DNA of 64,000 nt from Cricetomys ansorgei (GCA_026225945.1 JAMJFZ010000818.1:1841001-1905000); one strand, 5' to 3'; numbered from the stretch's first letter, positions 10,786 to 20,947 are shown. Notes: generated from the sequence alone by a model not told the origin. Numbers and translations are program-made.

Positions 10786-10960
10786 GTATTTTCCCGGCAG
10801 CAGGAAGCATCCTCGAAGACCAGAAAAGCTTGTGACTGGCTCCATCACTTAAAGGGCCCACACTTCCCCACAGCCTTGTGCTGGGGACTAAACCTTTAAC
10901 ACAAGGACCATTGGGGGATATTTAACTACATAGCCTACCTTCTTAGCAAGGGAGAGAATA
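10786..10960. other. Unassigned sequence
   Basis: Nothing recognised. Confidence 0.4.
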
Positions 10961-10961
10961 A

Positions 10962-11042
10962 AAACCAATTGAGACAGAGCCTTGCTGTGTAGGCCAGGCT
11001 GGTTTTGAACTCACCATCCCAAGGGCTGCAGTTATCGTTCCC
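10962..11042 (-). mobile_element. B1 SINE fragment, reverse
   Basis: gagacagagccttgctgtgt then aggccaggctggttttgaac tcaccatccca: the inner half of a reverse B1. Confidence 0.75.
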
Positions 11043-11400
11043 TGTCAAGTTTTAAGTATGCAGTACAGTATTGCTGACTGTAGGCGGTGCGGCCCACGGA
11101 TCTCCAGGACTTAGCATCTTGCACTGTTGAAGCTTTGTGCTCCTGGGCAGCACGGCCCCCTCCCCGACCCCAGCCTCTGACCCCAGCCTCTGGCCTCCTT
11201 TGTACCACTCTCTGCCTCTTTCGAGTTTGGCGTTTTTAAGATTCCTCGCATAAGGGGACCCTATAGCATCGGTCCTTTTGCGTGTAGCTTATTCTAATTA
11301 ATACCGCGTCTGTCCTCCGGGTAGTCTGCGTTTTCACAAACGGCAGGATTTGCTTCTGCTTGAACATGCCACATTTTCTTGGGTGGACACAGCTTGCTTC
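11043..11400 (-). mobile_element. L1M 3' UTR fragment, reverse
   Basis: Good stepwise match to antisense L1M: agttttaagtatgcagtaca, gtattgctgactgtaggcgg, gatctccaggacttagcatc, gagtttggcgtttttaagat, cttattctaattaatacc and ttttcacaaacggcaggatt. A 14-bp tandem duplication (accccagcctctg, twice) lies near 11166-11193. Confidence 0.75.
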
Positions 11401-11650
11401 TCTCTGGGCCGTTGTGATGCATGCAGTGGACCCGGGTTGCAGAGAGAGCTTCAAGGTCCCACCTCTGGACACACACCTGGAGCTGGACTATCACCCTGAA
11501 ACAGGAAGAATATTGCTACTTTTTTAGAAAAAGATAACAAGAGTTGGAGAGAAGACAGAGAGAAGGAAACAGCATCGTAGGTCACGGCCATAATGTAGAT
11601 TGGTGTGGCCACTGAAGCAAACAATATGGACGGCCCTCGTAAAACTAACC
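11401..11650. other. Unassigned sequence
   Basis: Nothing recognised. Confidence 0.4.
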
Positions 11651-11651
11651 C

Positions 11652-11800
11652 TGAAAGAAGCATGGTGGTGCGTGCCTGCAGTCCTCAGCGCTTCGGAGGC
11701 CGAGGTAGAAGGGTCGTGAGTTTGAGGTCAGTCTAGGTTATATAAGGAGTTCAAGGTCAGCCTGTATAAACCAAGATTCTGCCTAGAAAAGAAAACTAAA
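11652..11800 (+). mobile_element. B1-related SINE, forward
   Basis: gcatggtggtgcgtgcctgc, gtgagtttgaggtcagtcta and caaggtcagcctgtataaac in B1 order, with an A-rich tail. Diverged. Confidence 0.75.
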
Positions 11801-11837
11801 CACGGCAACAGCTCAAAGACAAGCAAACGCCACCCGA

Positions 11838-11998
11838 TGATGGCTGTCCTGGCTGGCGTCATGTCAACTTGACACCAGCTGAGAGGAAGGAAATATCCGT
11901 AAGATCAGGCCGTGAGCTAGCGTGTAGGGCATTTTCTTAATTAGTGATGGATGTGGGAGGGGCCCAGCCCACTGTGGGTGGAGCCAGCCACGATGATT
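11838..11998 (+). mobile_element. Rodent interspersed repeat 5' fragment, family not named
   Basis: ggctgtcctggctggcgtca, tgtcaacttgacaccagctg, gggcattttcttaattagtg and cagcccactgtgggtggagc follow a common rodent repeat. The 3' half is absent. A reverse piece of the same family seems to lie at 20.02 kb. Confidence 0.7.
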
Positions 11999-12034
11999 TA
12001 TCAAGAGCCTGTCTCAAACAGAACTACTAAACAC

Positions 12035-12240
12035 AATCCCACAATATGTGGTCTCGGGTTGTTTCTTTCACTCAGCACGTGTGTTCCACGCTGTCACATC
12101 CGTGTGGCTCGTAGAACTGCAGACTTCTTTATTTCCACAGGCAAACACTATTCTACTGCCGGCCCGTGCTCCCGTGTTGTTTATCCACAAATTATTTTTC
12201 CTTTGTTTACAAATGTGTACGGTGGCCTGGAAGTCCGTCT
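12035..12240 (-). mobile_element. L1M fragment, reverse
   Basis: atatgtggtctcgggttgtt, tctttcactcagcacgtgtg, ctgtcacatccgtgtggctc and gttgtttatccacaaattat match antisense L1M ('ggcttctttcactcagcata', 'tttgtttatccattc'). It covers the same L1 segment as part of 11043-11400, so it is a second copy. Confidence 0.65.
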
Positions 12241-12814
12241 AGTGTACCGGGCTGGCCTTGAAGATGGAAGACCCTGTCGTGCCTCTGGGAGGCATGGTCC
12301 CTCTACCACTCCCCACTTGTCTGACTCTATTTCCATAAACCGCACAGAACTGGCAGACATGGGAGTGTTTGGTGGGGGCAGGGGAGGGAAACCTGGGCTC
12401 ACCGTTACGGGGATGGAGTCTCTTTAGGGGACCCTCAGGCTTCCCAGAATTAGCCTGGGGACCTGGCCATGCCACCCTGTGGGTTCACAGGGACCCTTTC
12501 AATACCTTGACTGTCGCCGTGGGCAGGTCGTGGGTGTTTAAAGAAAGATAACAAAGATTCGTGCTTTGGGAAACTTTGCCACGTAGACAATCCGAGTGTC
12601 ACCGTTTGTCACAGAGGACAAGATTGTAAGTGCTGACACACTCCCCTGCAGAAGCATTAGCAGTTGGTAGTCATCAGCAAAAAATAAAATAAGATTTTTT
12701 TCCGGTATTGGATCAGAGTGTCCCTCCTGTATCGTTCACTAATATGGCATTTCACACCGGCAGCCAGCGACGTGAAAAGCCACATTGATTTTTGGCCTGT
12801 GAAGGCAGAGGGGT
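12241..12814. other. Unassigned single-copy sequence
   Basis: No recognisable repeat. AT-rich stretches near 12670-12780 include aaaaaataaaataagatttt. No gene supported. Confidence 0.4.
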
Positions 12815-12992
12815 TTTTTAAAGTTATATTTATATATTGTGTGTGAGAGTGTACACATGACCAAGCCTATGTGAGGTCAGAGGTCAACTCATGGGGAACC
12901 CTGTCCTTCCCCCGAGATGGGTCCCGGAGATTGAACTCAGGTCAACTTTGGTGACAAGTGCCTTTACCCACTGAGCCATCAGGGCGGGGTGG
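12815..12992 (-). mobile_element. B3 SINE, reverse
   Basis: T/A-rich start, tgtgtgagagtgtacacatg, gtgaggtcagaggtcaactc, gattgaactcaggtcaactt, gacaagtgcctttacccact and gagccatcagggc: reverse B3 from tail to tRNA-like head. Confidence 0.85.
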
Positions 12993-13154
12993 GTTATGTC
13001 AGCGTTGCATTTGATAGACTCATTTGAAGTCTCAGCTACTGTCCCCCCGAGAAAAGTCAAATGTGAACCAAGGGGTGTTGGCATTTGGCCATCTATTTTG
13101 TCCTGTTTGCCACCAGCTCTTTCTCTGTGTGTCTGTCATCTGTCTCTGTCCCTC

Positions 13155-13158
<4 letters not shown>
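12993..13158. other. Unassigned sequence
   Basis: Short stretch between a B3 and a TG tract. Nothing recognised. Confidence 0.4.
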
Positions 13159-13204
<46 letters not shown>

Positions 13205-13207
13205 TGT

Positions 13208-13238
<31 letters not shown>
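13159..13238. repeat. (TG)n microsatellite, 80 bp
   Basis: TG repeat interrupted only by two TA dinucleotides. Long enough to be length-polymorphic. Confidence 0.98.
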
Positions 13239-13329
13239 GTTCAATTCCTCTATGGCTGACAGCCAGCTCCCTGACACCATCTGTACCAAGGTGCTGGATC
13301 CAATGATGGGGTAGATTAAAAATTCCCAC

Positions 13330-13470
13330 TGTCGTGGGGCAGTTGTGGCACATACCTTTAATCCCAGCACTCGGGAGGCAGAGGCACTGTGAGTTTGAGG
13401 CCAGCCTGGTCTACAGAGTGAATTCCAGGACAGCCAGAGTTACACAGAAGAAGCCTGTCTAAAAATTAAT
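13330..13470 (+). mobile_element. B1 SINE, forward
   Basis: gcagttgtggcacatacctt taatcccagc, aggccagcctggtctacaga, gtgaattccaggacagccag and gttacacagaagaagcctgt: near full-length B1. Confidence 0.93.
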
Positions 13471-13498
13471 TAACAAATTAATTAATTAATTTTAAAAT
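13463..13498. repeat. (AATT)n-rich tail
   Basis: aattaattaattaatt units continuing from the B1 A-tail. A SINE tail that has become a tetranucleotide repeat. Confidence 0.85.
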
Positions 13499-14250
13499 AT
13501 TGCCACTATCTGTCAGAGGTTAAGTCCCACCTAGGACTCCCCACCCCACTCCCGTGATGCCTGCTAGCAGCTCACATGGACTAGTGACATTTTCTTCTCT
13601 TGGCTCTTTCCTCTTGGAGTAGCCAAAGTCCCCTCTTGTCTTCTCCCGGGCACCCAGCCTAATGGCTTCCTGCCTGGATCTGCCATGTTCACAGACTTCC
13701 TGTCCTCTGCCCTAGCTCAGCCCGTTCTGTTGCCTTTCGATGGCTTCCCTGTTTCTCATCACAGCGACACGCCACAGCCCGGGGCTTGGATACACATTGC
13801 TGGTCTCTGCAAGCAGACACCAGTCGGCTTCCTTGCTAAAAAGCCCTTGGTCTGCGAGTCACTCCAAAATGATGTACCTGACAAGGAAATGTTTGTCTCC
13901 CTGAAACCTCTGCCCGTCCCACTGGCTCCCCGAGGGAGACCTCGGCACCGGCAATTCTCCCATGCGCATTGTGAGGTTTCCTGTTTCCTCCGGGTGCCTG
14001 CAGGCCAGGCAGGCAGCTAAACACAGCTGGGAGGTGTGTTCCTGTTGGATCAAGTGTGACTTTGCTCGAACGTGGCTGTAACAAGTGTTTCTTGAGCATG
14101 CAGTGCGCGTCAGGCTTTGTGTCAGGGGTGGCAGCGGATGAAATAGTCCATCTTGGACTTGCTTCTGTGGAGCTGGCAGTCTCAAGCCACAAATGTCAAA
14201 GGTAGCGTGGTCAGAGCTCAGATGCCATGCTTCAGAACGCAAAGAAAGCT
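13499..14250. other. Unassigned single-copy sequence, about 0.75 kb
   Basis: No repeat recognised. Open frames of 111-127 codons occur on both strands over the same bases and show no domain, so I do not call a gene. Confidence 0.45.
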
Positions 14251-14251
14251 T

Positions 14252-14415
14252 TTTTTTTTTTTTAAATTTGGTTTTTCAAGACAGGGTTTCTCTGCTGTGA
14301 CTCTGGCTGTCCTGGAACTCACTCTGTAGATCAGGCTGGCCTCGAACTCACAGTGATCCACCTGCCTCTGCCTTCTGAGTGCTAGGATTAGAGGTGTGCA
14401 CCACTGTCATCTGGC
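14252..14415 (-). mobile_element. B1 SINE, reverse, young
   Basis: T-run, tttttcaagacagggtttct, ctgctgtgactctggctgtc, ctctgtagatcaggctggcc, gatccacctgcctctgcctt and gaggtgtgcaccactgtcat. Short flanking duplicate aagaaag occurs on both sides. Confidence 0.95.
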
Positions 14416-14505
14416 AAGAAAGTATTTAATGAGACCTGATGTGTTCAGAAGGCCCTAAGGGACTTTTTTGCCTTGACAGACCCTTTTCTAATTAAGAAAA
14501 AAAAT

Positions 14506-14596
14506 ATGTATTATACATATGTATATACACATACATATATATACACACACACATATACATACATATATACACATATATACACATAAACATATATTA
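14506..14596. repeat. (TA)/(CA) alternating purine-pyrimidine tract
   Basis: About 90 bp of TATACACATA-type alternation, rich in short palindromes. Likely polymorphic. Confidence 0.9.
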
Positions 14597-14790
14597 CAAG
14601 TTCATTAATAGAAAGCCAGATGAGCAGATTCAGCATTATATAGTCATCTTTTCATTCTTTTAATTTTAAAAGAAATCAAGCTTTCTAAACTCATTGGCCC
14701 TAGATAGTGTGTGTGCTGTGCCCACAGCTTCTGGAAAAGGTCACATGGAAAACACAACCAAGCTGAGAGGTCAAGATAGTTGGCCCTGGA
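14597..14790. other. Unassigned sequence
   Basis: Nothing recognised. Confidence 0.4.
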
Positions 14791-14791
14791 G

Positions 14792-14878
14792 CTCCCCAGG
14801 GAGTGTCCTGCCTCAGCCTTCCGTCTCACCGTAGGAGTGCTGGGGTCACAGGCGTGCACCACTGCGGCTGGCTTTCAG
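14792..14878 (-). mobile_element. B4/RSINE1-type fragment, reverse
   Basis: tgtcctgcctcagccttccg, taggagtgctggggtcacag and gcgtgcaccactgcggctgg are reverse B1-related phrases. Confidence 0.65.
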
Positions 14879-15212
14879 GTGTGTGTGTGTGCGTGCATGT
14901 GTGTGCATGTGTGTGCTTGTGTGTGCTTGTGTGTGTTGTGTGTGCAAGTGTGTGTGTGTGTGTGTGCTGTGTGTGCATATGTGTGTGCTGTGTGTGCTGT
15001 GTGTGCATGTGTGTGTGCTGTGTGTGCATGTGTGTGCTGTGTGTGCATGTGTGTGTGCATGTGTGTGCATGTGTGTGCGCATGTGTGTGCGCATGTGTGT
15101 GCATGTGTGTGCATGTGTGTGCATGTGTGCAAGTGTGTGCTGTGTATGCAAGTGTGTGTGCTGTGTGTGCATGTGTGTGTGCTGTGTGTGCATATGTGTG
15201 TTGTGTGTGCAG
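14879..15212. repeat. TG-rich complex array, about 330 bp
   Basis: TG tract organised as TGTGTGCA, TGTGTGCT and TGTGCGCA variant units rather than a plain dinucleotide. It separates two reverse SINE pieces, so it probably grew from the tail of the B4 at 15213-15390. The source of long spurious Cys-Val (+) and His-Thr (-) frames. Confidence 0.95.
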
Positions 15213-15390
15213 GGTCTCATTTAGCCCAGGCTGGCCTCAAGTGCCTAGAGCTTCTGCTTCTCTTGCTTCCTCAGGGCTATTACAGGCCTACACCACCACA
15301 TCCTGTTTATGCAGTACTGGGAATTGAACTCAGGGCTTCATGCTTGCCAGGCAAGGGTTCTACCCACTGAGCCACCTCCCCAGACGCCTG
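15213..15390 (-). mobile_element. B4 SINE, reverse
   Basis: B1-like half (gtctcatttagcccaggctg, ggctattacaggcctacacc) then ID-like half (tgggaattgaactcagggct, ttgccaggcaagggttctac, ccactgagccacctcccc). Confidence 0.88.
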
Positions 15391-16394
15391 TTGGGTTTTC
15401 ACAAAGCAGGGCACAGCTGTGACCTATTCAGCAGCTTAGAGAGGTGAGTGGCAGAAACCTGGCTGGACCAAGGAGCATCCCAAACCTCTGTCTGCATGCA
15501 TCTGGACGGCCTTGTTGGAGGGTGGGTAGAGGAGGGGGCAGATACTCCTGGGTGTGTGTAATGGCTGACACAGTCTGCGTGGGGATCGGGGGCTGAGGTG
15601 GGGCCTCCAGTGCTCGACGGTATCCTCCTTCAGGCTTGCCCCCTGCCCGTCCGCCCGACCATTTACTCCCTCCCTGGAGGTGTTGGTCCACCGTATGGTA
15701 CAGAGGCCTTTAACAGGCTTGTCTTCCCATGGCACATATCCAGCGTTTCTAGACAGCTGTCACCCAGGTCTGGAGACGCCTCCACATGGGAAGTGGATGA
15801 GGGTGTCCCTGGGGGCATCCCCTCCAACCTGCTGCAATGGGCTTTTTGCTTAGACCATGGCGGCCGGGGCAAGTGCTCAGTGGATTTATCACTTCTCCCA
15901 TTACCTAGGAGGATGAGACCACCAAGGTCAATTCCTTGCTGATTTCCCAGCTTGGGAAGAGACACGGTCTGCAGAACACTCACCCAGGCCAGCAGTGAGC
16001 ACGGAATCCAGATCTGTTAAGGAGCCTGGCCCCACGAGGACCTGAACAGACCTCTGTGGTCATTTGCAGTCACACACTGGGAGGCTGATGTCCAGCCACG
16101 CCCACCCGTCTACAATGACGCTACCACAACCGCCAGCAGCCAAAGTTAGACTCCAGACAACCGGGGTGCACAGGCCTCGGTTCTAACCACTGCGCCCAAG
16201 GCGAAACCAAACTCCCTTTTCACCAACCCAAAGGCCGCAAGTAACCAAACCACCATTTTGATACTGTCAAGCCCCGGGGAGGTCGCCGTGATGTGTATGT
16301 ACCACATCGCAGGGGCCTGTGGAGTCTGGGGACACTTTCCTCTTACTTGTGTTTATTTTGCAATATGGGAAAGAGACACATGTGGTCTGAGTTT
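15391..16394. other. Unassigned single-copy sequence, about 1 kb
   Basis: No repeat family recognised over 1 kb, and no gene either: frames up to 114 codons overlap on both strands without domains. Confidence 0.5.
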
Positions 16395-16396
16395 CT

Positions 16397-16600
16397 AACC
16401 AATTTAAAAAGGGAAAGTGGTGAAGGCCTGTCATCCTAGCTACTCGGGAAGCTGAGGTAGGAGGATTGCAAGTTCAAAGTCAGCCTGGGTTATTGAGCGG
16501 GATCCTGTTTCGAAACTTAAAAAAAGGGCAAAAATAGCTGGAGATAAAGCCCCATAGCAGAGGGCTCGTACAGTCTCCTGTACAGGAAAAACAAAGCAAC
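16397..16600 (+). mobile_element. B1-related body followed by ID-like piece, forward
   Basis: gtggtgaaggcctgtcatcc, tactcgggaagctgaggtag, gttcaaagtcagcctgggtt and gcgggatcctgtttcgaaac, then agctggagataaagccccat and cagagggctcgtacagtctc. The ID-like segment lies 3' of the B1-like body, the reverse of B4 order, as also at 24.56 kb. Confidence 0.65.
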
Positions 16601-16649
16601 AACCAAATACATAAATAACTGTAATAAACATAAAACAGAAGAAAAAGAA

Positions 16650-17045
16650 GGGCTGTGGAGATGACAAGCTGGTCAAGTACTCATCTTGCGTGCACTGGGG
16701 GGGGGGGTGTGGGGGAGGAGGGGGACGGGGTCGAGTTTGATTCCCCAGAACCCACGTGAAAGAAGCCGGACAGTAGCACGCCTGTAATCCCAGCACGGAG
16801 GAGGCAGAGACAGGACTGATCGGTGAGGCTCTCTGGCAAGCTCCAGCCAATGAGAGACCCTGTCTCAAAAATCAAGGCAATTGCCACCTGATCACCTGAT
16901 CCATGAATGTAGCAACTGTCCTGTGGCCTCCACACACATGCACACACGGGGACACACGCACGGGCACACACATGATACACACACATGTATTCTAGTATAG
17001 GTACACATGTGTATATATTTATAAGTACACATGTGTATATATCTT
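16650..17045 (+). mobile_element. RSINE1-type SINE with CA tail, forward
   Basis: Head gggctgtggagatgacaagc, then tcgagtttgattccccagaa cccacgtgaa, agcacgcctgtaatcccagc, ctggcaagctccagccaatg, agagaccctgtctcaaaaat and ctgtggcctccacacacatg, continuing into CA repeats. A G-rich insertion sits in the head. Confidence 0.85.
16697..16730 (+). repeat. G-rich tract, G-quadruplex motif
   Basis: Runs of 11, 5, 5 and 4 G with 1-3 base loops inside the tRNA-like head of the RSINE1-type element. Fits the canonical four-run G-quadruplex pattern. Confidence 0.85.
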
Positions 17046-17495
17046 GAAAGTGGGAGGTATGAATCAAAGATAACGAGAACGAAGGGCTGTCTGGGTCCAG
17101 ATCGCCAATGCCGGCTTTGAACTTGGGCTCCTTGGCTGCAGGGTCTCCCCTGGCTCCAATCTTGGGGAAGCCTGTCCCCCCCCCCCAAGGCACATGGGTT
17201 TCCTGATGGCCCCTGTCCTGGGCTCTGTGCCAGGCTCCTTTGCTATTTCCAAAAGAACCCCGGGGCGTGTGTACCCACACGGTGGTTCCACTTCTGTCCT
17301 GGGCCCCTCCCCCAGTGCCACAGTGGCCACGAAGTGTGTGGAGACCCAGCTGCGGAGCAGGGGTGGGGGCGGCAATTTCCCCCTCGGCTCTGCCCTGCGA
17401 TGGGTGGGGATCCCTGCTGGGACAACATTTACTTTGTACAGCGGCCAGGAGAGAGGGAGAGAGGAGGGTTGGGGTGGGGCTCACGAGCGTACCCC
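17046..17495. other. Unassigned single-copy sequence
   Basis: No repeat recognised. Slightly GC-rich but CpG-poor, so not a CpG island. Confidence 0.4.
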
Positions 17496-17695
17496 ATTCC
17501 AAAATATTTCTGACAAAACCTGGCACTTCTGGTTCTAATTAAGACCCTGAACTTCGGAACAAATTCCATCCCACAACCTTCTCCGAGAAGGGGGTTCAGC
17601 AGAGACTTTGCTTCACAACCACAACAAAAATAGCTACTCCCCGGGATGGCGCCCCATGCTAACAAGGCCACTTTTGTTTTACCTCCCCTGCCATC
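17496..17695. promoter_or_regulatory. Candidate conserved non-coding block
   Basis: Repeat-free 200 bp holding ccaaaatatttctgacaaaa, ggttctaattaagaccctg, cacaaccacaacaaaaatag and aacaaggccacttttgtttt. These read as TAAT, RUNX-like (aaccaca) and SOX-like (aacaaa/ttttgtt) words close together. Function is inferred only. Confidence 0.35.
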
Positions 17696-18343
17696 TGGCC
17701 AGGGATGCCAGGGCCTGGCTCAGGTCCTGACTCCTTCAGCAGGGACTGGATGGGAGCCGGGTGGTGCTGCGGACAGCTTCTCAGCCTCCCGGTAGAGAGG
17801 GCCATGGGAGGCCACCTTCAGATAACTAGAAATCCAGGGCGGATGGAGCCCGTGCCCACCCCGACTCTGCCTCTGTTCCCAGCTCTCAGGGGAGTGTGGG
17901 TTCCCCAGACAACAGCAAGAGAACTGTCTCGGGCCTGAGGAATGTTCTAGAGCATTGCATCTTGCTGGCTCCAGAGAGCCAGAAATCTGAGTCCTGGGGG
18001 AGCACAGACAAGTGTAATTATATTATTTCTCCTCCCTCTCCATCCTCCTCTATCCTCCTCCATCCTCCTCCCCCCTTTCTCTTCCTTCTCTGTGGGTCAC
18101 CCTTTTTCAGCTACTGGTCCACGACTTACGGATGCTCAATAACTTGCCTTGGCCTCCGTGAGCTCTCCTGGGGGGTGGACTCATTTGCATGAGCCTCACG
18201 TAGTGATGTGGAGATAAAGAGACCCTGAAGGTCAAGGCTGAGCACCGGGCCGAGGTCCTCCAAGGAGACACACCAGGATGCTGAGCTTTGTGGGAGGAAT
18301 CCTCACAGCTCCCCCAAGTCTCAAGTGGCCTGCCTAGAGTTCC
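17696..18343. other. Unassigned sequence with a CTCCTC pyrimidine tract
   Basis: Single-copy looking. A pyrimidine-rich tract (ctccatcctcctc units) spans about 18028-18100. Confidence 0.45.
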
Positions 18344-18585
18344 CTGTAAGGCAGCGGTTCTCAACCTGTGAGTTGTGACCCCTTTGGAGGTCCAGCGACC
18401 CTTTCACAGGGGTCACCTAAGACCAACTGTATATCAGATATTTACATTAAGATTCATAGCAGCAGCAAAGTTACAGCTTGTAAGTAGCAATGAAAATAAT
18501 TTTATGGTTGCGGGGGTCACCACGACACAAGGAACCGTATTAAAGGGCCGCAGAGTTAGGAAGGCTGAGAACCCTTGCTGTAAGG
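18344..18585 (+). mobile_element. URR1-like hAT element with intact target duplication
   Basis: Element 18352-18577 (226 bp). Left end cagcggttctcaacc and right end ggctgagaacccttg are imperfect terminal inverted repeats. It is flanked on both sides by the exact 8-bp duplication ctgtaagg (18344-18351 and 18578-18585), as expected for hAT transposition. The inside carries ccctttcacaggggtcacct and aataattttatggttgc, typical of the rodent URR1 family. Non-autonomous with no coding capacity. Strand follows the ggttctcaacctgtgagttg reading and is arbitrary. Confidence 0.92.
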
Positions 18586-18855
18586 TGTAGAGAGGGACGT
18601 GAACACTGGAGTTCTGGTTACAAAGATGACCCAGTGATGTTTACTTCTTCGAAGGAGGACCAAAAAACCATGACTATGCACATCAAATGTCACACACCTT
18701 GTCCAGGGGCTCCTGACCTCCCGAAGCCATCTGTCTCCTGTGATGAGCACAGGGTGGACAAGGAACAGAATAAAACTTAGTAACGCAGAGCATCGAGCCA
18801 CACACTGCCTACTCGGACATGGAGGGGAATAGTTCTCTAGACCGTCTTTGGGATT
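18586..18855. other. Unassigned sequence
   Basis: Nothing recognised. Confidence 0.4.
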
Positions 18856-18858
18856 TTA

Positions 18859-19068
18859 TCACCACCACTGTCACCACCACCACCGTCACCACCACCACCA
18901 CCACTGTCACCACCACCACCATCACCACCACCATCACCACCACCACCACCACTGTCACCACCACCACCATCACCACCACCATCACCACCACCACCACCAC
19001 CGTCACCACCACCACCACCACCACCACCACTACCACCATCACCACCACCACCACCACCACCATCACCT
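18859..19068. repeat. (CAC)n trinucleotide array with 48-bp higher-order period
   Basis: About 210 bp of CAC with CAT and TGT/CGT variants. The variant pattern (actgtcacc ... accgtcacc) recurs at 18903, 18951 and 18999, exactly 48 bases apart. One + frame gives a poly-His string, others poly-Thr, Val or Gly/Asp. None is a real protein. Confidence 0.97.
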
Positions 19069-19774
19069 TTCAAGAATGGTGCAGAGAGGATCAGGCCTGG
19101 GAGCAGGGATGGCTCCTCCCACGGTGTTCCAGGCTCCTCCTACCCCATGAGCCTGGGGTTTGAGCTCTCCTTGTAGCGAGGAATCATATTGACAGAGCTA
19201 CCCGATTCCCTAAGCATCTTTCTTCAGGCTCCTGGTCTGGTCTGCGGAAGAGGAGCCTCACGCCCAGCTCTGTGCAGCCAGGCGCCACACACATACACTG
19301 GCCTCCCTCCTCCTGAAAGGGAGCATGCTTTCAGTCTCTCTCCATTTTGCAAGAGACCAACGGGGACGGCGCAGGAGGAGGAGAAATTGATCTGAATTCT
19401 TTTCCTGTCGTTGACGGAGCACCGGCGAGGCGTGCACGTAACTCAGCAGAGGAAAACTTGAAGTCCCGGTTACAGGCTGCATGTCAATAGAGCACTGAGC
19501 CAGCCAGGAAGACTGCAAATCAGAGAAGCAAGCCACAGCCGGCCCGGCCTCCCAGCTGCGAAAGATGCGCAGGAGATCGGTGCCTGAGTGGTCACTCTGC
19601 ATCTCGTCACCTCAGTAAGAGCCGGGGTAGACGTGCAGTGAGCTGCACGCGTCTCTCTGGGTGGTTTGATGTTTTGAAGAACATACACATCCTCCATCAA
19701 GGTTAGAGAATGTTTCTAGTTTCTTCCAAAAGTGCCACCACCCCCTCTTTGGAGCCCGGAGGCACCGTGTAACC
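19069..19774. other. Unassigned single-copy sequence, about 0.7 kb
   Basis: No repeat or gene recognised. Confidence 0.45.
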
Positions 19775-19965
19775 TCTGGTTTTCTATTACTGTGGTTTTG
19801 GGTTCTTAAAAACAATGTCATAAGCTGGGATCCTGCAGTGTGGGCTTTTGCGACTGGCTTTTGACACCGTTCACTCATTGTATGTATCAGCAGTTTATTC
19901 CTTTTTGCCTGTAAAGTAGTATTCCATACTTTATCTGCTGAGTTTTTGTGTGTGTGCATGCGCGC
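19775..19965 (-). mobile_element. L1M fragment, reverse
   Basis: gttcactcattgtatgtatc, agcagtttattcctttttgc and taaagtagtattccatactt match the antisense L1M phrase 'catgtatcagtacttcattc ... aataatattccattgtatgg'. Confidence 0.75.
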
Positions 19966-20014
19966 CAAAAGTCAACACTGGGTGTTGTCCTCAATAACTC
20001 TCCAACAAGGCCGT

Positions 20015-20137
20015 GGATTACTTTTCTGTTGCTAACAAACCCCATGACCAAGGCAACTTATACTAGAAAGAATTTCTCCTGTCTTCTGGCTCCAGAGGAG
20101 TGAGTGTCGTCACAGCAGGGAGACACAGCAGCGAAGT
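20015..20137 (-). mobile_element. Rodent interspersed repeat fragment, reverse, family not named
   Basis: ttctgttgctaacaaacccc, atgaccaaggcaacttatac and gaaagaatttctcctgtctt match the antisense 3' end of the family seen at 11.84 kb ('caccatgaccaaaagcaact'). Confidence 0.6.
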
Positions 20138-20255
20138 CTCCTATAGCCCAGGCTAGCCTCAAACACTTAGCCCAGGATGACCTTGAACTCTGGATCTTCC
20201 GGTCTCCACCTCTGATGAGCTGGACTAGCAGGCACGTCCCACCAGGCCGGGCTTT
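20138..20255 (-). mobile_element. B1/B4-related SINE, reverse
   Basis: ctcctatagcccaggctagc, cccaggatgaccttgaactc and caggcacgtcccaccaggcc are reverse B1/B4 phrases. Confidence 0.7.
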
Positions 20256-20945
20256 ATAGCACTCCCCTCATGGTGTGTTGGGGCCGCTCTCACCGAAGCC
20301 AGGCTTGGCTTTCCCTGGCCCCTGCCTCTGTGCACCTGGGACCCACGGGTGGCCTCCCTTACCTGGAGGGGAACGTTAACTCTCCACTTAAGATCACGAC
20401 AAGGCATTGGGGGAACAAAGCTGGCACACGGACACGCCCAGCCTGGAGCACCTCTTCCTTTGCATCCTGGAGGTCTCTAACAGCCCGGCCGGTTCCACCC
20501 GGTTCCTTGAACTGGAAAGAAGTGTAACATCAGAAGAAACACTGAAATGCCCAGGCCAGCATCACCTGGAAGAAATTTAAAACCAGCATGTAGAAGGGAA
20601 GACTGTGGAAGGATCTTGCATAGCTCCCGAGTGCCTAGCATCTCCTAAGGCTTCCCAGTGAGGGACCTGCAGCCAGTTGGAAGGAAGGGGACCGGAAGGC
20701 TCTCTGAGTCACATGGGAATGTGACCCTCCTCAAGGCTGGCAGAGCTTCCTGTCTGAAACCAAGCTTGGCTCTGCCTGCTTACCTTCAGCGTGGCTTCAA
20801 AAGCTCTCACGTGGCTGCAGCAGGGAGACCCCGTGTTCCTGGACCCCGCTGTGGGATCTGGGCTCCGCTCCGTGATGCAAACTGCTCAGGTTGTGGGACA
20901 GATGCTCACAGGACCAGGGAGCTATACTTCTTGTATGTCTTTAAA
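20256..20945. other. Unassigned single-copy sequence, about 0.7 kb
   Basis: No repeat or gene recognised. Confidence 0.45.
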
Positions 20946-20947
20946 GA

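Noticed and set aside
14780..15370. 196-codon open frame, Cys/Val-rich
   Set aside because: It is the TG array read in frame, flanked by reverse SINE sequence. Similar frames occur at 7461-7904, 5070-5681, 28201-28728 and 33738-34061 for the same reason.
16681..17526. 281-codon minus-strand frame, the longest in the window
   Set aside because: It runs through an RSINE1-type SINE, its G-rich tract and CA tail, with no recognisable domain. Open by composition.
18819..19163. Poly-Thr, poly-His and poly-Val/Gly frames
   Set aside because: All derive from the CAC array on one strand or the other, with no flanking coding sequence.
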